Notes: generated from the letters alone by a model not told the origin. 64,000 bases of DNA from an uncultured Bacteroidota bacterium (GCA_903893815.1 CAITNS010000078.1:1-64000); one strand, 5' to 3'; shown: positions 18,873 to 28,205, counted from the first letter of the stretch. Made by a program: numbers and translations.

Positions 18873-19766
18873 CTACTTAGCTAAAATAATTTTTTGAGGT
18901 AAACTTTGAGAAGTTCCAGATTTTAATTGAAAGATATAAACCCCTGAACTTAAATCGGACATGTTTACACTAACAGAACCTGATTGATTTGTAATCTTAA
19001 CTGTTTTTACTTGACTGCCACCAATATCAGTAATAGTTAACTCACCATTTTGTTTATCTTTTGGTAAAGTATATTGAAACGTAAAATCACCCGAGCTTGG
19101 GTTTGGTAGCACATTTACTTTCATGCCATCTGCACTATTAGCTCCTTGGCTTATAAAACCAGTTGGCATTGAGCACGTTTCGCATGGTAAAAAACCAGGA
19201 AGATTGTAAACAGAAGTAGAATATCCAGTACTAATAACTAGTTTAGAAAAAGTACTTCCATCAGAATAGTAAAAGGAAGCAAAAATAGGATTACCATAGC
19301 AACTAGTGCCATTGGTAAAGGTAGCAAGAACGACTCCGTTTTCATTCATGACATAAGCGACAGAAGAATCTTGTGGCTGTTGGAAAGCAGAACACGGATT
19401 TAATTGGTTAGAGATACCTTGGTATTTAACAATAAATTCTATGCTGTTATCTAAATTAAATAAGTGATCAGAAATAAAAGAATTATAGCGTCCAGTGACT
19501 TGAATATAGCCTGGCCAACTAAATATTGGAAGTAGAATAGTTTTTATGGGATTTAGATTCAAATCATAAATTCGAATAAAACTATAGTTAGTCATTGATG
19601 GTGTAGTTGAATCAACACGTTGAACAAAATTATAACCACTGCTAAAATGAACCATTTGTAGACCCGATATAGCTGAGCTATAATTCAATTGTCCCGCCAA
19701 CGTAATTTGAGCATTAAAACTGTTTGCGCTAATTAGGAACATAAAAATGTAAAAAAGTTTTTTCAT
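18873..19766 (-). CDS. T9SS-secreted protein of unknown function
   Basis: A 297-residue protein with a signal peptide (residues 1-19, ending FNAQ) and a type A T9SS C-terminal sorting domain (about 215-297: NVLPNPSSGDFTFQYTL, then SGVYIFQLKSG). The middle part (about 25-200) has two cysteine clusters (PCSAFQQP and CETCSMP) and no motif I recognise. It is expected to be exported across the outer membrane and anchored or released. It sits between an intact desaturase gene and the fossil end of another, so it may have been placed there by the rearrangement that destroyed the second copy. Confidence 0.78.
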   Translation of the reverse strand: MKKLFYIFMFLISANSFNAQITLAGQLNYSSAISGLQMVHFSSGYNFVQRVDSTTPSMTNYSFIRIYDLNLNPIKTILLPIFSWPGYIQVTGRYNSFISDHLFNLDNSIEFIVKYQGISNQLNPCSAFQQPQDSSVAYVMNENGVVLATFTNGTSCYGNPIFASFYYSDGSTFSKLVISTGYSTSVYNLPGFLPCETCSMPTGFISQGANSADGMKVNVLPNPSSGDFTFQYTLPKDKQNGELTITDIGGSQVKTVKITNQSGSVSVNMSDLSSGVYIFQLKSGTSQSLPQKIILAK

Positions 19767-19830
19767 GGTTTTTAGTTTTAGTGTAATTGGTTTTGTGTTG
19801 TTATTTTATGTTTTTATAGTTAACAAAATT

Positions 19831-20946
19831 TTACCCAATAGCCTCATTCAAATCAGGCATTTTACCAAAGCTAACAATAGCTCTAACATGAGATTTTAAT
19901 GCTGTCCAAAATGTTGGGTTTTCTAAATAAGGTACTCCAAATTCTTCGGCTGTAGCTTTTACAATTTCAGATACTGCCGGATAATGCACATGGCAAATCG
20001 TTGGAAATAAATGATGCTCCACCTGAAAATTTAAACCGCCAACATACCAGGAAATCCATTTGCTTTTTCGAGAAAAATTTACAGTCGTATTCATTTGGTG
20101 AACCGCCCAATTATTTTCGATGGTATAATCAACATTTGGTAATGGATGCGAAGTGCCTTCAACTGTATGTGCTAATTGAAAAACAACAGTTAATACAACT
20201 CCTGAAATAAATTGCATTAATAAATATCCCCATAAAATTTGTAAAAAAGGAATATGAAAAACAAAAACAGGAAGCGCAAACATAACTGCCCAATAAAATA
20301 CTTTACTTAAAAATAGTTTAAACCAAATTACACGATTTTGCTCTTTAGTACTTGTGTTTACGCCTTGTTTGGTGTATTTATTAAATTGAATAAAATCCTT
20401 TAATACTGACCAATATAAAGTTAGGATACCGTAAAATAAAAAAGCGTAAACTACTTGTAGTTTGTGATACCATTTTACTTTGGTGTGTGGATTAAATTTT
20501 AAGATTAATTTATCAGCAATATCATCATCATAATCTAAAATATTAGTGTAGGTGTGATGCATCACATTATGCTGTAATTTCCAGTTAAATACTGATCCTC
20601 CAACTAAATTTAAGGTATGTCCCAACCAATAGTTAGTTTTATGATTTGATGAATATGCCCCATGATTGGCATCGTGCATTATACTCATGCCAATACCAGA
20701 TAACGAAAAGCCCATAACAGCCCATAATGCTAATGCAATACTAAAAGATGGATTGAAAACTAAAATAGCAACAAATGGTAAAATGTATGCTGATAAAAAA
20801 ACAACCGTTTTTACAACCATGGTTGTATTATAATGCTTAGAAATTTTATTTTCTTTGAAGTAAGAATCAACACGTTTACGAAGCGTTGCAAAAAAAAGAG
20901 CTTTATCTTTGTCTTTATCAACAAAGCGGATATGTGAAAATGCCAT
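19831..20946 (-). CDS. Membrane fatty acid desaturase (acyl-lipid/acyl-CoA, front-end type)
   Basis: A 371-residue di-iron desaturase that inserts a double bond into membrane fatty acids. The three histidine boxes are present: HDANH (around residue 90), HNVMHH (around 126) and QVEHH (around 310), with HQMNTTVNF between. Four to five hydrophobic helices flank them. The QxxHH third box is that of delta-6/linoleoyl desaturases; no cytochrome b5 domain is fused. The C-terminal 19 residues are matched by a gene fossil 1.1 kb downstream. A TAnnTTTG element precedes the gene. Such enzymes often respond to temperature, but no regulatory site was seen. Confidence 0.9.
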   Translation of the reverse strand: MAFSHIRFVDKDKDKALFFATLRKRVDSYFKENKISKHYNTTMVVKTVVFLSAYILPFVAILVFNPSFSIALALWAVMGFSLSGIGMSIMHDANHGAYSSNHKTNYWLGHTLNLVGGSVFNWKLQHNVMHHTYTNILDYDDDIADKLILKFNPHTKVKWYHKLQVVYAFLFYGILTLYWSVLKDFIQFNKYTKQGVNTSTKEQNRVIWFKLFLSKVFYWAVMFALPVFVFHIPFLQILWGYLLMQFISGVVLTVVFQLAHTVEGTSHPLPNVDYTIENNWAVHQMNTTVNFSRKSKWISWYVGGLNFQVEHHLFPTICHVHYPAVSEIVKATAEEFGVPYLENPTFWTALKSHVRAIVSFGKMPDLNEAIG

Positions 20947-20967
20947 AGGTTTTAATTATTAAAAGTA

Positions 20968-20975
20968 CAAAAATA
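20968..20975 (-). promoter_or_regulatory. TAnnTTTG promoter element of the desaturase gene
   Basis: The minus strand reads TATTTTTG, 21 bases before the start codon at 20946. Confidence 0.5.
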
Positions 20976-21014
20976 CTTATTTTTTAAAATTACAAAAAAA
21001 AGCTGAGTTTTATG

Positions 21015-21022
21015 TAATTTTG
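21015..21022 (+). promoter_or_regulatory. TAnnTTTG promoter element of murI
   Basis: TAATTTTG ends eight bases before the TTG start at 21031, so the murI leader would be only a few bases long. Confidence 0.5.
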
Positions 21023-21030
21023 TTTTAATA

Positions 21031-21873
21031 TTGACTATTATCAATCACCCAAAAACATATTCTCCCATTGGAGTCTTCGATTCTGGCTATGGTGGCTTAA
21101 CTATTTTGAAAGAACTGGTAGCTACTTTGCCGCAATATGATTATTTGTATTTGGGAGATAATGCCCGCGCGCCTTATGGCTCGAGATCATTTGACACAGT
21201 ATATGAATATACTTTGGAATGCGTAAAAGCACTATTTGACCAAGGATGTGAGTTAGTAATTTTAGCTTGTAATACAGCATCTGCTAAAGCATTAAGAACC
21301 ATTCAGCAAAAAGATTTACCAAAAATTGCACCCAATAAAAGAGTGCTAGGTGTTATTAGACCTACAACAGAAATTGTTGGAAATTATACTAAAACAAAAG
21401 AGGTAGGCATTTTTGCAACAAGCGGAACGGTAACTTCGCAATCATATGTTATTGAAATTGAAAAGTTTTTTCCAAACATTAAAGTGTTTCAAGAAGCTTG
21501 CCCCATGTGGGTTCCATTAATTGAAAATAATGAATTAGATGGAGTAGGGGCTAATTATTTTGTAGAAAAACATGTTCAGCAATTACTTCAACAATCTCAA
21601 AACATCGATACAGTTGTTTTAGGATGCACCCATTATCCTTTATTGAAATCTTTGATTGAAAAGCATCTACCGAAAAATATTCACATATTAACCCAGGGTT
21701 CCATTGTTGCTAATGGTTTAAAAGATTATTTATTCCGTCATCCGGAGATGGAAGCACGAATTAGTAAAACTAAGTCACTAAATTTTTTAACGACTGATAG
21801 TACAGAGTTATTTGATGGTCACGCTTCTTTGTTTTTTGGACAAGAAGTGAAATCTAAGCATCAGGTGTTATAG
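21031..21873 (+). CDS. murI: Glutamate racemase
   Basis: A 280-residue racemase that makes D-glutamate for peptidoglycan. GVFDSGYGGLTIL, YLGDNARAPYG, the first catalytic Cys in LACNTASA and the second in LGCTHYPLL are all present. No ATG exists in frame near the start, so translation must begin at TTG 21031 or a rarer codon. The 3' end overlaps the convergent DUF3592-like gene by 20 bases. Confidence 0.95.
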   Translation: MTIINHPKTYSPIGVFDSGYGGLTILKELVATLPQYDYLYLGDNARAPYGSRSFDTVYEYTLECVKALFDQGCELVILACNTASAKALRTIQQKDLPKIAPNKRVLGVIRPTTEIVGNYTKTKEVGIFATSGTVTSQSYVIEIEKFFPNIKVFQEACPMWVPLIENNELDGVGANYFVEKHVQQLLQQSQNIDTVVLGCTHYPLLKSLIEKHLPKNIHILTQGSIVANGLKDYLFRHPEMEARISKTKSLNFLTTDSTELFDGHASLFFGQEVKSKHQVL

Positions 21874-22360
21874 TTTTTCTTCGATTAATGATAGATATTA
21901 TGACACCTAAAAAACCTACTATAATTAGAACGAATGATGCTATAAATAGATTATCACTATTTAGTTGATCTACTTTCATAACGTCAACAATAATATCTTG
22001 ATGATTTGTTGGATTATATAAAATGTGAATTTTACAGCCTTCTATTAATGGAGCATTGTTAACTGTTTTTATAGCGTTACTTGTTTTAGTTATACTTGAT
22101 TTTTCTTCACCATCTATGTTATAAGAAAATGTCACCTCGTCAAAAGTTGTAGAACTGGATGTTTTGCTTCCAAAATTACTTGTTCCGTTTGATATACTAG
22201 AACGATTGCATTTCGTTACAATTCCTTCAGTTGATAACCAGTTTTTGTATTTCTGATTTTTACCTTCAATATTTTTTATTACAAAAGCTGGGATTAAAAC
22301 AAATAATCCAACTATTAAACATGCTATGAATAAGTTATTTTTCTTTTGTTGTTTTTTCAT
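21854..22360 (-). CDS. DUF3592-like membrane protein
   Basis: A 168-residue protein with two membrane helices (about 10-28 and 137-158) flanking an extracytoplasmic domain. The pattern of GIVTKCNR, a Ser-rich loop, TFSYNIDGEEKSS and YNPTNHQD fits DUF3592, a family of small bacterial membrane proteins with a beta-rich loop and no known role. The start at 22360 places a Lys-rich cytoplasmic end before the first helix. The stop lies inside the 3' end of murI on the other strand. Confidence 0.7.
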   Translation of the reverse strand: MKKQQKKNNLFIACLIVGLFVLIPAFVIKNIEGKNQKYKNWLSTEGIVTKCNRSSISNGTSNFGSKTSSSTTFDEVTFSYNIDGEEKSSITKTSNAIKTVNNAPLIEGCKIHILYNPTNHQDIIVDVMKVDQLNSDNLFIASFVLIIVGFLGVIISIINRRKTITPDA

Positions 22361-22403
22361 ACAAACTAATATATAAAAAATAATTACATTTACCACGAAT
22401 CTT

Positions 22404-22571
22404 TTAGGGGTGCTTTAAAAGTTTTGATTTTTTAGTGTTCAGTTTTTAATATTTAAAACTAAACACTTCCAACTAAAAACTATTCGAGCTGAGATTATAC
22501 CCATTACACAAAAACGCCAAACGTTTATGTGTATGCACCTGATCAGGATAATGCCTGCGTAGGGAAATAGT
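22404..22571 (+). promoter_or_regulatory. TPP (thiamine pyrophosphate) riboswitch
   Basis: All conserved parts of a THI-box are present in order: GGGGTGC (22406-22412), CTGAGA (22489-22494) followed by TATACCC, then GCACCTGAT and GATAATGCCTGCGTAGGGA (22535-22566). Between GGGGTGC and CTGAGA an extra hairpin (AGTGTTCAGTTTT with TAAAACTAAACACT, 22433-22468) forms a long P3a arm. A further hairpin (TCGCA with TGCGA, near 22581-22598) lies before the start codon and may take part in the switch. It should turn down the TonB receptor gene at 22630 when TPP is plentiful. Confidence 0.95.
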
Positions 22572-22629
22572 TAACAACGATGTCGCATCCCCTTGCGATA
22601 TTATTATTAACAAGAAAAAAAATAAAAAA

Positions 22630-25077
22630 ATGAACACCAAAACAATCAAACATGCAATGGCCTTAGCCTTGTTTTCAACTTGCTCGTATATATTGCAAGC
22701 ACAACTCACTTTAAGTGGCTCGGTAATTTCACCGGAAAAAACACCAATTCCTTTTTCGGTAATAGGAATAAAAAATACTTTTTTATCCACACAATCTAAT
22801 TCGTTAGGTCAATTTGAATTTAAAAATTTAAAAGCCGGAGCTTATGTTTTAATTACTAAATGCGTTGGTTACAAAGTAAAAATAGATTCAGTTGAAATAA
22901 AAGATAATTTATCATTTGAAATTGTTTTAAATCAAGATGATAAATCTTTAGATGAAGTTGTTGTTAGTTCAACAAGAGTAAATAATAATTTAGGTTTTGC
23001 TTATTCAGACTTAAGTAGTGAAGAAATTAAAAAGCAAAATGTAGGACAAGATTTGCCATATGCATTAAATTCGATGGCTTCAGTTGTTGTAAATTCGGAT
23101 GCCGGAAATGGCGTAGGTTATACTGGTTTGCGAATAAGAGGAACAGATGGAACTCGAATTAACGTAACGGTTAACGGAGTGCCTATTAATGATGCCGAAA
23201 GTCAAGGAACATTTTTTGTAAACATGGCTGATATTTTATCGTCAACTAATAATTTGCAAGTGCAACGTGGTGTTGGTACTTCAGCTAATGGGGCAGGGGC
23301 TTTTGGAGCGAGTATTAATATGCAAACCAATGAACTAAATGAAAAAGCGTATGCTCAAATAAATAATAGCATTGGTTCCTTTAAAACGATGAAAAATACT
23401 GTTGCTGCAGGAACGGGTATAATAAATAATCATTTTACGTTTGATGCGCGTGCTTCACAAATAATGAGTGATGGCTACATTGATAGAGCAGCTTCAAAAT
23501 TAAATTCGTTTTATGTTTCGGGTGGATTTTATGGTAAAAAAACGGTGGTAAAAGCAATTCTATTTAGCGGTTGGGAAAAAACATATCAAGCTTGGTATTA
23601 TGTGCCATCAGATAGTTTAAATAATGGTAACCGAACATTTAATCCAAGTGGTATGTATACCGACTCTAATGGTAATATTAAATATTACAATAACGAAACT
23701 GATAATTACCGCCAAGATAATTATCAGTTACATTTCATTCATTCGTTTAATAGTAAACTAAATGTTAATGTTACAGGGCATTACACAAAAGGTAAAGGCT
23801 ATTATGAGCAATACAAACAAGGCGAATCATTAGCGGATTATAACATGCCAGAGGTTTTAGTAGATAGTAATACCACACTATCATCTACTGATTTAATTAG
23901 ACGACGTTGGTTAGATAATGATTTTACGGGTGTTATTGCTAACATTAATTATAAGCCAAATACTCTTTTAAACTTTGTGTTAGGTGGGGGTTATAATACG
24001 TATTTTGGTAAGCACTTTGGCGAAGTTATTTGGGCACAATACAGCAACCCAAACGATTTTAAGCCTGTGTATTATAACAATCAAGCTAACAAATATGATG
24101 CGAATGTGTATTTAAAAACGACCATTCGTCCAACAGATAAATTAACTGCTTTTGTTGATTTACAATACCGAAATGTGAATTACAATTTCTTAGGTTTTGA
24201 TACGTCGTTAATTGAAAAGAAACAAGTATATACTTCCTATGGATTTTTTAATCCTAAAGTGGGTGTAAATTATTTGCTAACTAAAAACACAAATGTTTAC
24301 GCTAGTTATGGCATCGCTAATAAGGAGCCTAACAGAGATGATTTTATTAATTCAAGTAAAAAAAGCCGACCAAAACATGAGCAATTAATTGATTTGGAAA
24401 TTGGAGCAACTCATCGTTTTAAAAATGTAAGTATTGGGTTAAATTTTTATGATATGCAGTATAAAAATCAATTGGTATTAAACGGACAAATAAATGATGT
24501 TGGTGCATACAACAGAGTAAACGTGAAAAGTAGTTATAGAAGAGGCTTAGAGTTGGAGTTAAATGCGAATATCACTAAATATTTTACGTTTAATGGTAAT
24601 ATTACTTTATCTCAAAATAAAGTAAAAAATTATTCCGAGTTTATGGATAATTATGACATTTATCCGGGCCAAGATACCATCAAACATTCTAATACGGATA
24701 TTTCGTTTTCACCGAATGTAATTGCAGCAGCTAACTTTATTTTTAAACCAATTAAAAATTTAGAAGTTGGATTTTTAAATAAATACGTCGGTAAACAATA
24801 TTTAGATAACACCTCTAACGGACAAAGAGCTATTCACGATTATTTGGTGTGTGATTTTAGAGTAAATTATACGATTCATACTAAATTAATTAAAGAAATT
24901 AATTTGATTGCTGTGATTTATAATTTGTCTAACACACAGTATGAAACTAACGGATACAACTACACTTATTCAATGTCGGATAGTAATGGTAATGGTGATA
25001 AACAGATGTATTCATCTAACTATTTAGCGCCTGCTGCACCAACTAATTTTATGGTAGGATTGAATTTGAAGTTTTAA
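22630..25077 (+). CDS. TonB-dependent receptor, predicted thiamine-compound transporter
   Basis: An 815-residue outer membrane receptor: signal peptide (1-25), carboxypeptidase-like regulatory domain (about 27-105, SGSVISPEKTPIPFSVIGI), a DEVVVSSTR segment before the plug (about 115-235, with YTGLRIRGTDGTRINVTVNG and the RGVGTSANGAGAFGASINM loop) and a 22-strand barrel ending in the aromatic NFMVGLNLKF. A TPP riboswitch directly upstream makes thiamine, TPP or a precursor the likely substrate. TonB receptors under THI-box control are known in Bacteroidota, usually with inner-membrane PnuT; no such partner is adjacent here. Confidence 0.9.
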   Translation: MNTKTIKHAMALALFSTCSYILQAQLTLSGSVISPEKTPIPFSVIGIKNTFLSTQSNSLGQFEFKNLKAGAYVLITKCVGYKVKIDSVEIKDNLSFEIVLNQDDKSLDEVVVSSTRVNNNLGFAYSDLSSEEIKKQNVGQDLPYALNSMASVVVNSDAGNGVGYTGLRIRGTDGTRINVTVNGVPINDAESQGTFFVNMADILSSTNNLQVQRGVGTSANGAGAFGASINMQTNELNEKAYAQINNSIGSFKTMKNTVAAGTGIINNHFTFDARASQIMSDGYIDRAASKLNSFYVSGGFYGKKTVVKAILFSGWEKTYQAWYYVPSDSLNNGNRTFNPSGMYTDSNGNIKYYNNETDNYRQDNYQLHFIHSFNSKLNVNVTGHYTKGKGYYEQYKQGESLADYNMPEVLVDSNTTLSSTDLIRRRWLDNDFTGVIANINYKPNTLLNFVLGGGYNTYFGKHFGEVIWAQYSNPNDFKPVYYNNQANKYDANVYLKTTIRPTDKLTAFVDLQYRNVNYNFLGFDTSLIEKKQVYTSYGFFNPKVGVNYLLTKNTNVYASYGIANKEPNRDDFINSSKKSRPKHEQLIDLEIGATHRFKNVSIGLNFYDMQYKNQLVLNGQINDVGAYNRVNVKSSYRRGLELELNANITKYFTFNGNITLSQNKVKNYSEFMDNYDIYPGQDTIKHSNTDISFSPNVIAAANFIFKPIKNLEVGFLNKYVGKQYLDNTSNGQRAIHDYLVCDFRVNYTIHTKLIKEINLIAVIYNLSNTQYETNGYNYTYSMSDSNGNGDKQMYSSNYLAPAAPTNFMVGLNLKF

Positions 25078-25082
25078 TGATT

Positions 25083-25293
25083 AAATAGGAACATGGTTGG
25101 GACAGATTGGAAAGATTAACACTGATTTTTTTTTGATTACATAGTGTTGATTTGTTACATGTATTTAATCTGTGCTCCTTTTTTATTTAGGCTTTAGGAA
25201 TTGCAGTAAGAGTTTTATTGATTATACGAATTAAAACAGATTTTATTTTCATCGGTATAAATCCATTGCATCTATTTTATCCGCGTTCCTATT
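25083..25293. repeat. Degenerate inverted repeat (GGAACAC / CTGTGTTAATC type), second copy
   Basis: AAATAGGAAC (25083-25092) faces GTTCCTATT (25285-25293). The right end closely matches the repeat that ends at 11217. The middle has GATTAACACTGATTTTT and TTTAATCTGTG arms. It fills the gap between the TonB receptor gene and the next gene. Confidence 0.6.
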
Positions 25294-25306
25294 GTATAGG
25301 GTAGGG

Positions 25307-25813
25307 TTAAAGCTTCTTAACTTGTGGCCAGATATTATCTTTTACAATATTAAAAAAACATTCAGCGGCCTTTTTTATTTGTTCGGTATCGTTTTTAGGA
25401 ATGCTAAATTCAACCGTTTCATTAAATATAATTTTCACCAGTCCAAAATCCTTGATATTATCAAGATAGTAGGTATTGTTTAAGTCAATGATAAAATAAG
25501 CTGAGGTTTTATCAATTATATTAAGGGTTGTAGATTTAATATAAATCTGTTTTTTTACAGATTGTAATAATAACGAACCCTTTTTTCCAAAACCTAAATC
25601 ATCTTTAATGATAATTTTTAGATAATTTTTTTTGTCTTGTTTAATGAATTGAACTTGGTAGTTGTTTTTAATTTTCACTTCCATCATTTCAACGGATTCT
25701 TCTTTTCCAGGCGCGATAGCAGCAGTTGCAGCGCCTAAGTTATAAGCACAGGTAGTTTGTGCATAAGATGCGATTGAAAAAAATAACGAACAAACAATAA
25801 AAAGATGTTTCAT
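25307..25813 (-). CDS. Exported protein of unknown function
   Basis: A 168-residue protein with a signal peptide (1-18, ending ASYAQ) and no further membrane segment or lipobox. The mature part is Lys/Ile-rich with alternating strands (NYLKIIIKDDLGFG, SAYFIIDLNNTYYL, GLVKIIFNETVEF) and two cysteines, one near each end. I do not recognise a family. It may be periplasmic or outer-membrane associated. It is downstream of the secreted protein gene at 25898 but a terminator separates them. Confidence 0.65.
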   Translation of the reverse strand: MKHLFIVCSLFFSIASYAQTTCAYNLGAATAAIAPGKEESVEMMEVKIKNNYQVQFIKQDKKNYLKIIIKDDLGFGKKGSLLLQSVKKQIYIKSTTLNIIDKTSAYFIIDLNNTYYLDNIKDFGLVKIIFNETVEFSIPKNDTEQIKKAAECFFNIVKDNIWPQVKKL

Positions 25814-25837
25814 AATTCTATCAGTTTTTCATGTTAA

Positions 25838-25877
25838 ACAAAAAAGGATAAAGCCACACAGTACTTTATCCTTTTTT
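25838..25877 (-). terminator. Intrinsic terminator of the 26353/25898 gene pair
   Basis: A 13-14-bp stem (AAAAAAGGATAAAG with CTTTATCCTTTTTT) and a 10-base loop lie about 20 bases past the stop at 25898. The A/T tracts allow function on either strand. Confidence 0.85.
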
Positions 25878-25897
25878 AATGTTTTGTGTGTTGAATA

Positions 25898-26329
25898 TTA
25901 TTTTTGTTTGAATCCAATTAAAATAACTGCGCAGCCAGAACCTGCATTTTTATTTGCATCTAATTGAGCTTCAATTGTACACTCTAAGGTAGATTTTACT
26001 CTAAAATCCCAGTGAGGCGCATTAGCGTAGTTTTTATTTGTAAATAATAAATGACGATCTTGATCGTAAATATTAAAAATTAAATTACCATCTGTTTTTC
26101 CGCTACACGCAGCAATACGGTATGTAGTTTCTCCAAAAAATGTTGTGTGAAACTCCGCCATTTCTTCTGAGTTTAATAATAATGAACGGTATGATTGTCC
26201 ATCAGAAATAAACTTAGCAATAATGTGTTTTGAACATAAGCTAGCAATTGAATCGCATTGAGCTTTTGCTGTAGCTGATAAACCTACGACAGATAAAATT
26301 AATAGACTTTTGTATAAATTTTTCTTCAT
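25898..26329 (-). CDS. Small exported protein of unknown function
   Basis: A 143-residue protein with a signal peptide (1-23, ending TAKAQ). The mature part has six cysteines (CDSIASLC, AACSG, LECTI, SGCAV), suggesting disulfides, and ends GCAVILIGFKQK. I do not recognise the family; the look is that of a compact beta-sandwich. It starts 23 bases after the lipoprotein gene at 26353 and the pair is probably one transcript, so a joint role at the cell envelope is plausible. Confidence 0.68.
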   Translation of the reverse strand: MKKNLYKSLLILSVVGLSATAKAQCDSIASLCSKHIIAKFISDGQSYRSLLLNSEEMAEFHTTFFGETTYRIAACSGKTDGNLIFNIYDQDRHLLFTNKNYANAPHWDFRVKSTLECTIEAQLDANKNAGSGCAVILIGFKQK

Positions 26330-26352
26330 AATAATTAATTAGTTAATTAAGA

Positions 26353-27261
26353 TTATTTTACGTTAATAATTTTATCACGGATAGCCTTAATTTTTGTAGC
26401 TATTTGACCTATTTGCTCTTCGCTAATTGTAATTTCTGTGGTACTGTTAATGTAAGTTGTTTTTTTAGCTTCGTCAGTGGTTGGTTCAACAAAATTGTAT
26501 TTTGTAGTAATACCTTCATAAACTTTAGCTAAATCTTTCAAATCAGTAACTAAGCCAGCTGCATCAGCCATATTATGAGAAGAAATTAATTTAATAATGC
26601 TTCCTAATGCTTGTTTTTGTTCTGCAATACGGTATTTAACTTCGCTCGTTGGTTTTGATTTATAAGCTGATATAGAAAAATTCATACTTTCAATCCAACC
26701 ACCAGTTAAAATTAAGTTACTGATTTCTGAACGTTTGTTAGTTTTTAAATAAGCATCACTAGCTCTGTAAGCAATACCTACTAATACTAACATACTATCT
26801 TTGTTAGAGATATTATCGTTGATACGTTTCATTGTACTTTGATCGAAAGCAGAAGATACGCCTAATTTATCAGCTAAATTTTTAAGAGCTCCTAAATACC
26901 CTAAAGCATCTTGAGATTGGTTATACATACATACGTAACCTAAATCAGCACCATAAATCCCTAAATTTAAAGATCTAGCATAGTCAGTAGTATATTGGCC
27001 GTTTTTATTACCAGCATTTAAAATAGCTTTATCATAAGTAACTCCAGATTTTTGAATCAATAAAGCCGTTTGAATAGGAGATGGAATACTAAATAATTCT
27101 CCGCCAACATTTAACGCAATAGCTTTAACTGTATCCGTATCAGGTAATTCTTCTCCAGTATCAATATCACTTGCCGTTGGATCGCCACAAGAATAAATTA
27201 ATAAAGAAGCTAAACCTAAAGCAATTACTTTGGCATTTAACCTGAAATTTTTAGTGTTCAT
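26353..27261 (-). CDS. Lipoprotein of unknown function
   Basis: A 302-residue lipoprotein with lipobox IYSCGD (Cys25) and an acidic linker after it. The rest (about 45-302) is mostly alpha-helical with few aromatic residues (YARSLNLGIYGADLGYVCMYN, LGYLGALKNLADKLGV). I do not recognise a family. A start six bases upstream (27267) is possible; 27261 gives a normal signal. It heads a two-gene unit with the small exported protein at 25898. Confidence 0.7.
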   Translation of the reverse strand: MNTKNFRLNAKVIALGLASLLIYSCGDPTASDIDTGEELPDTDTVKAIALNVGGELFSIPSPIQTALLIQKSGVTYDKAILNAGNKNGQYTTDYARSLNLGIYGADLGYVCMYNQSQDALGYLGALKNLADKLGVSSAFDQSTMKRINDNISNKDSMLVLVGIAYRASDAYLKTNKRSEISNLILTGGWIESMNFSISAYKSKPTSEVKYRIAEQKQALGSIIKLISSHNMADAAGLVTDLKDLAKVYEGITTKYNFVEPTTDEAKKTTYINSTTEITISEEQIGQIATKIKAIRDKIINVK

Positions 27262-27358
27262 CGTCATAATTTAATTGTTTATTGCTAAAAAACCTATGCA
27301 AGTAAATAATTTTTAGCGACATAGCCAAATAATAATTTAGCCAATTATCGACAAATGT

Positions 27359-28135
27359 CTATATAATACCTAAAGCCTCTTCAATGTATTTAAAAGTAGA
27401 TAAAATCTCAGGTTTTCCGTCAATTTGTGCTACATCATGTTCAAAATGAGCAGATGGTTTACCGTCGGCTGTTAAAATTGTCCAACCGTCTTTTAATTGC
27501 TTAATATTTCGGGTTCCCATATTAATCATAGGTTCAATCGCAATTACCATCCCATCCTTAATCTTAGGGCCATCGCCACGTTTTCCGTAGTTTGGTACTT
27601 CTGGATCTTCGTGTAGTTTTTTTCCTAATCCATGTCCACATAATTCACGAACTACTCCATATCCGTTGTTTTCGGCATGTTGTTGTATGGCAAATCCTAC
27701 ATCTCCAATTCTGTTTCCACTTTTAAATTGTTCAATTCCGATATAAAGGCATTCTTTGGTTACATCTAATAGCTTTTGAACTTCTGGTGCTATTGGTCCA
27801 ACCGCAAAAGTATAGGCATGATCGCCAAAATAACCGTTTTTAATAACACCACAATCTACCGAAATAATATCCCCTTCTTCTAATGGTTTATTGTTAGGGA
27901 TACCATGAACAACAGAGGCATTTAATGACATACAAAGCGTATTTGGGAAACCATACATGCCTTTAAATGCAGGCACTCCACCGTTATCTCTGATATATTC
28001 TTCGGCAATTTTATCCAAGTGTAATGAAGTTACCCCTGGTTTAATTTCTTTAGCAATAATACCTAAGGTGCGAGAAACGCTTAATGCAGACTCACGCATT
28101 AATTCAATTTCCTCTCTGTTTTTTAATATAACCAT
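27359..28135 (-). CDS. map: Methionine aminopeptidase, type I
   Basis: A 258-residue enzyme that removes the initiator Met from nascent proteins. The five metal ligands are recognisable: the two Asp residues in ISVDCGVIKNGYFGDHAYTF, His in GHGLGKKLHEDP, Glu in IAIEPMIN and Glu in SAHFEHDVAQ. The start at 28135 (MVILKNREEIELMRES) is preferred over a TTG- or ATG-like codon upstream that lies in repeat sequence. It is the last gene of a probable operon beginning at proS, though a repeat lies in the 70-base gap before it. Confidence 0.95.
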   Translation of the reverse strand: MVILKNREEIELMRESALSVSRTLGIIAKEIKPGVTSLHLDKIAEEYIRDNGGVPAFKGMYGFPNTLCMSLNASVVHGIPNNKPLEEGDIISVDCGVIKNGYFGDHAYTFAVGPIAPEVQKLLDVTKECLYIGIEQFKSGNRIGDVGFAIQQHAENNGYGVVRELCGHGLGKKLHEDPEVPNYGKRGDGPKIKDGMVIAIEPMINMGTRNIKQLKDGWTILTADGKPSAHFEHDVAQIDGKPEILSTFKYIEEALGII

Positions 28136-28151
28136 TTTATTATTTTTTGTT

Positions 28152-28197
28152 AACCGCAAAGTGCGCTAAGTTTTTTCGCTTAGAGTACAAAGAGGTT
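28152..28197. repeat. Degenerate inverted repeat (AACCGCAAAG type)
   Basis: AACCGCAAAGTGCGCTAAG pairs partly with CTTAGAGTACAAAGAGGTT (about 13 of 19 positions) around a short loop. It occupies most of the gap between map and the HAD gene. A related sequence is at 34471-34525. Confidence 0.5.
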
Positions 28198-28205
28198 TTT
28201 GATAT

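Noticed and set aside
22473-22790. A minus-strand frame across the riboswitch and receptor start
   Set aside because: It is antisense to the TPP riboswitch and the signal peptide of the receptor and resembles no known protein.
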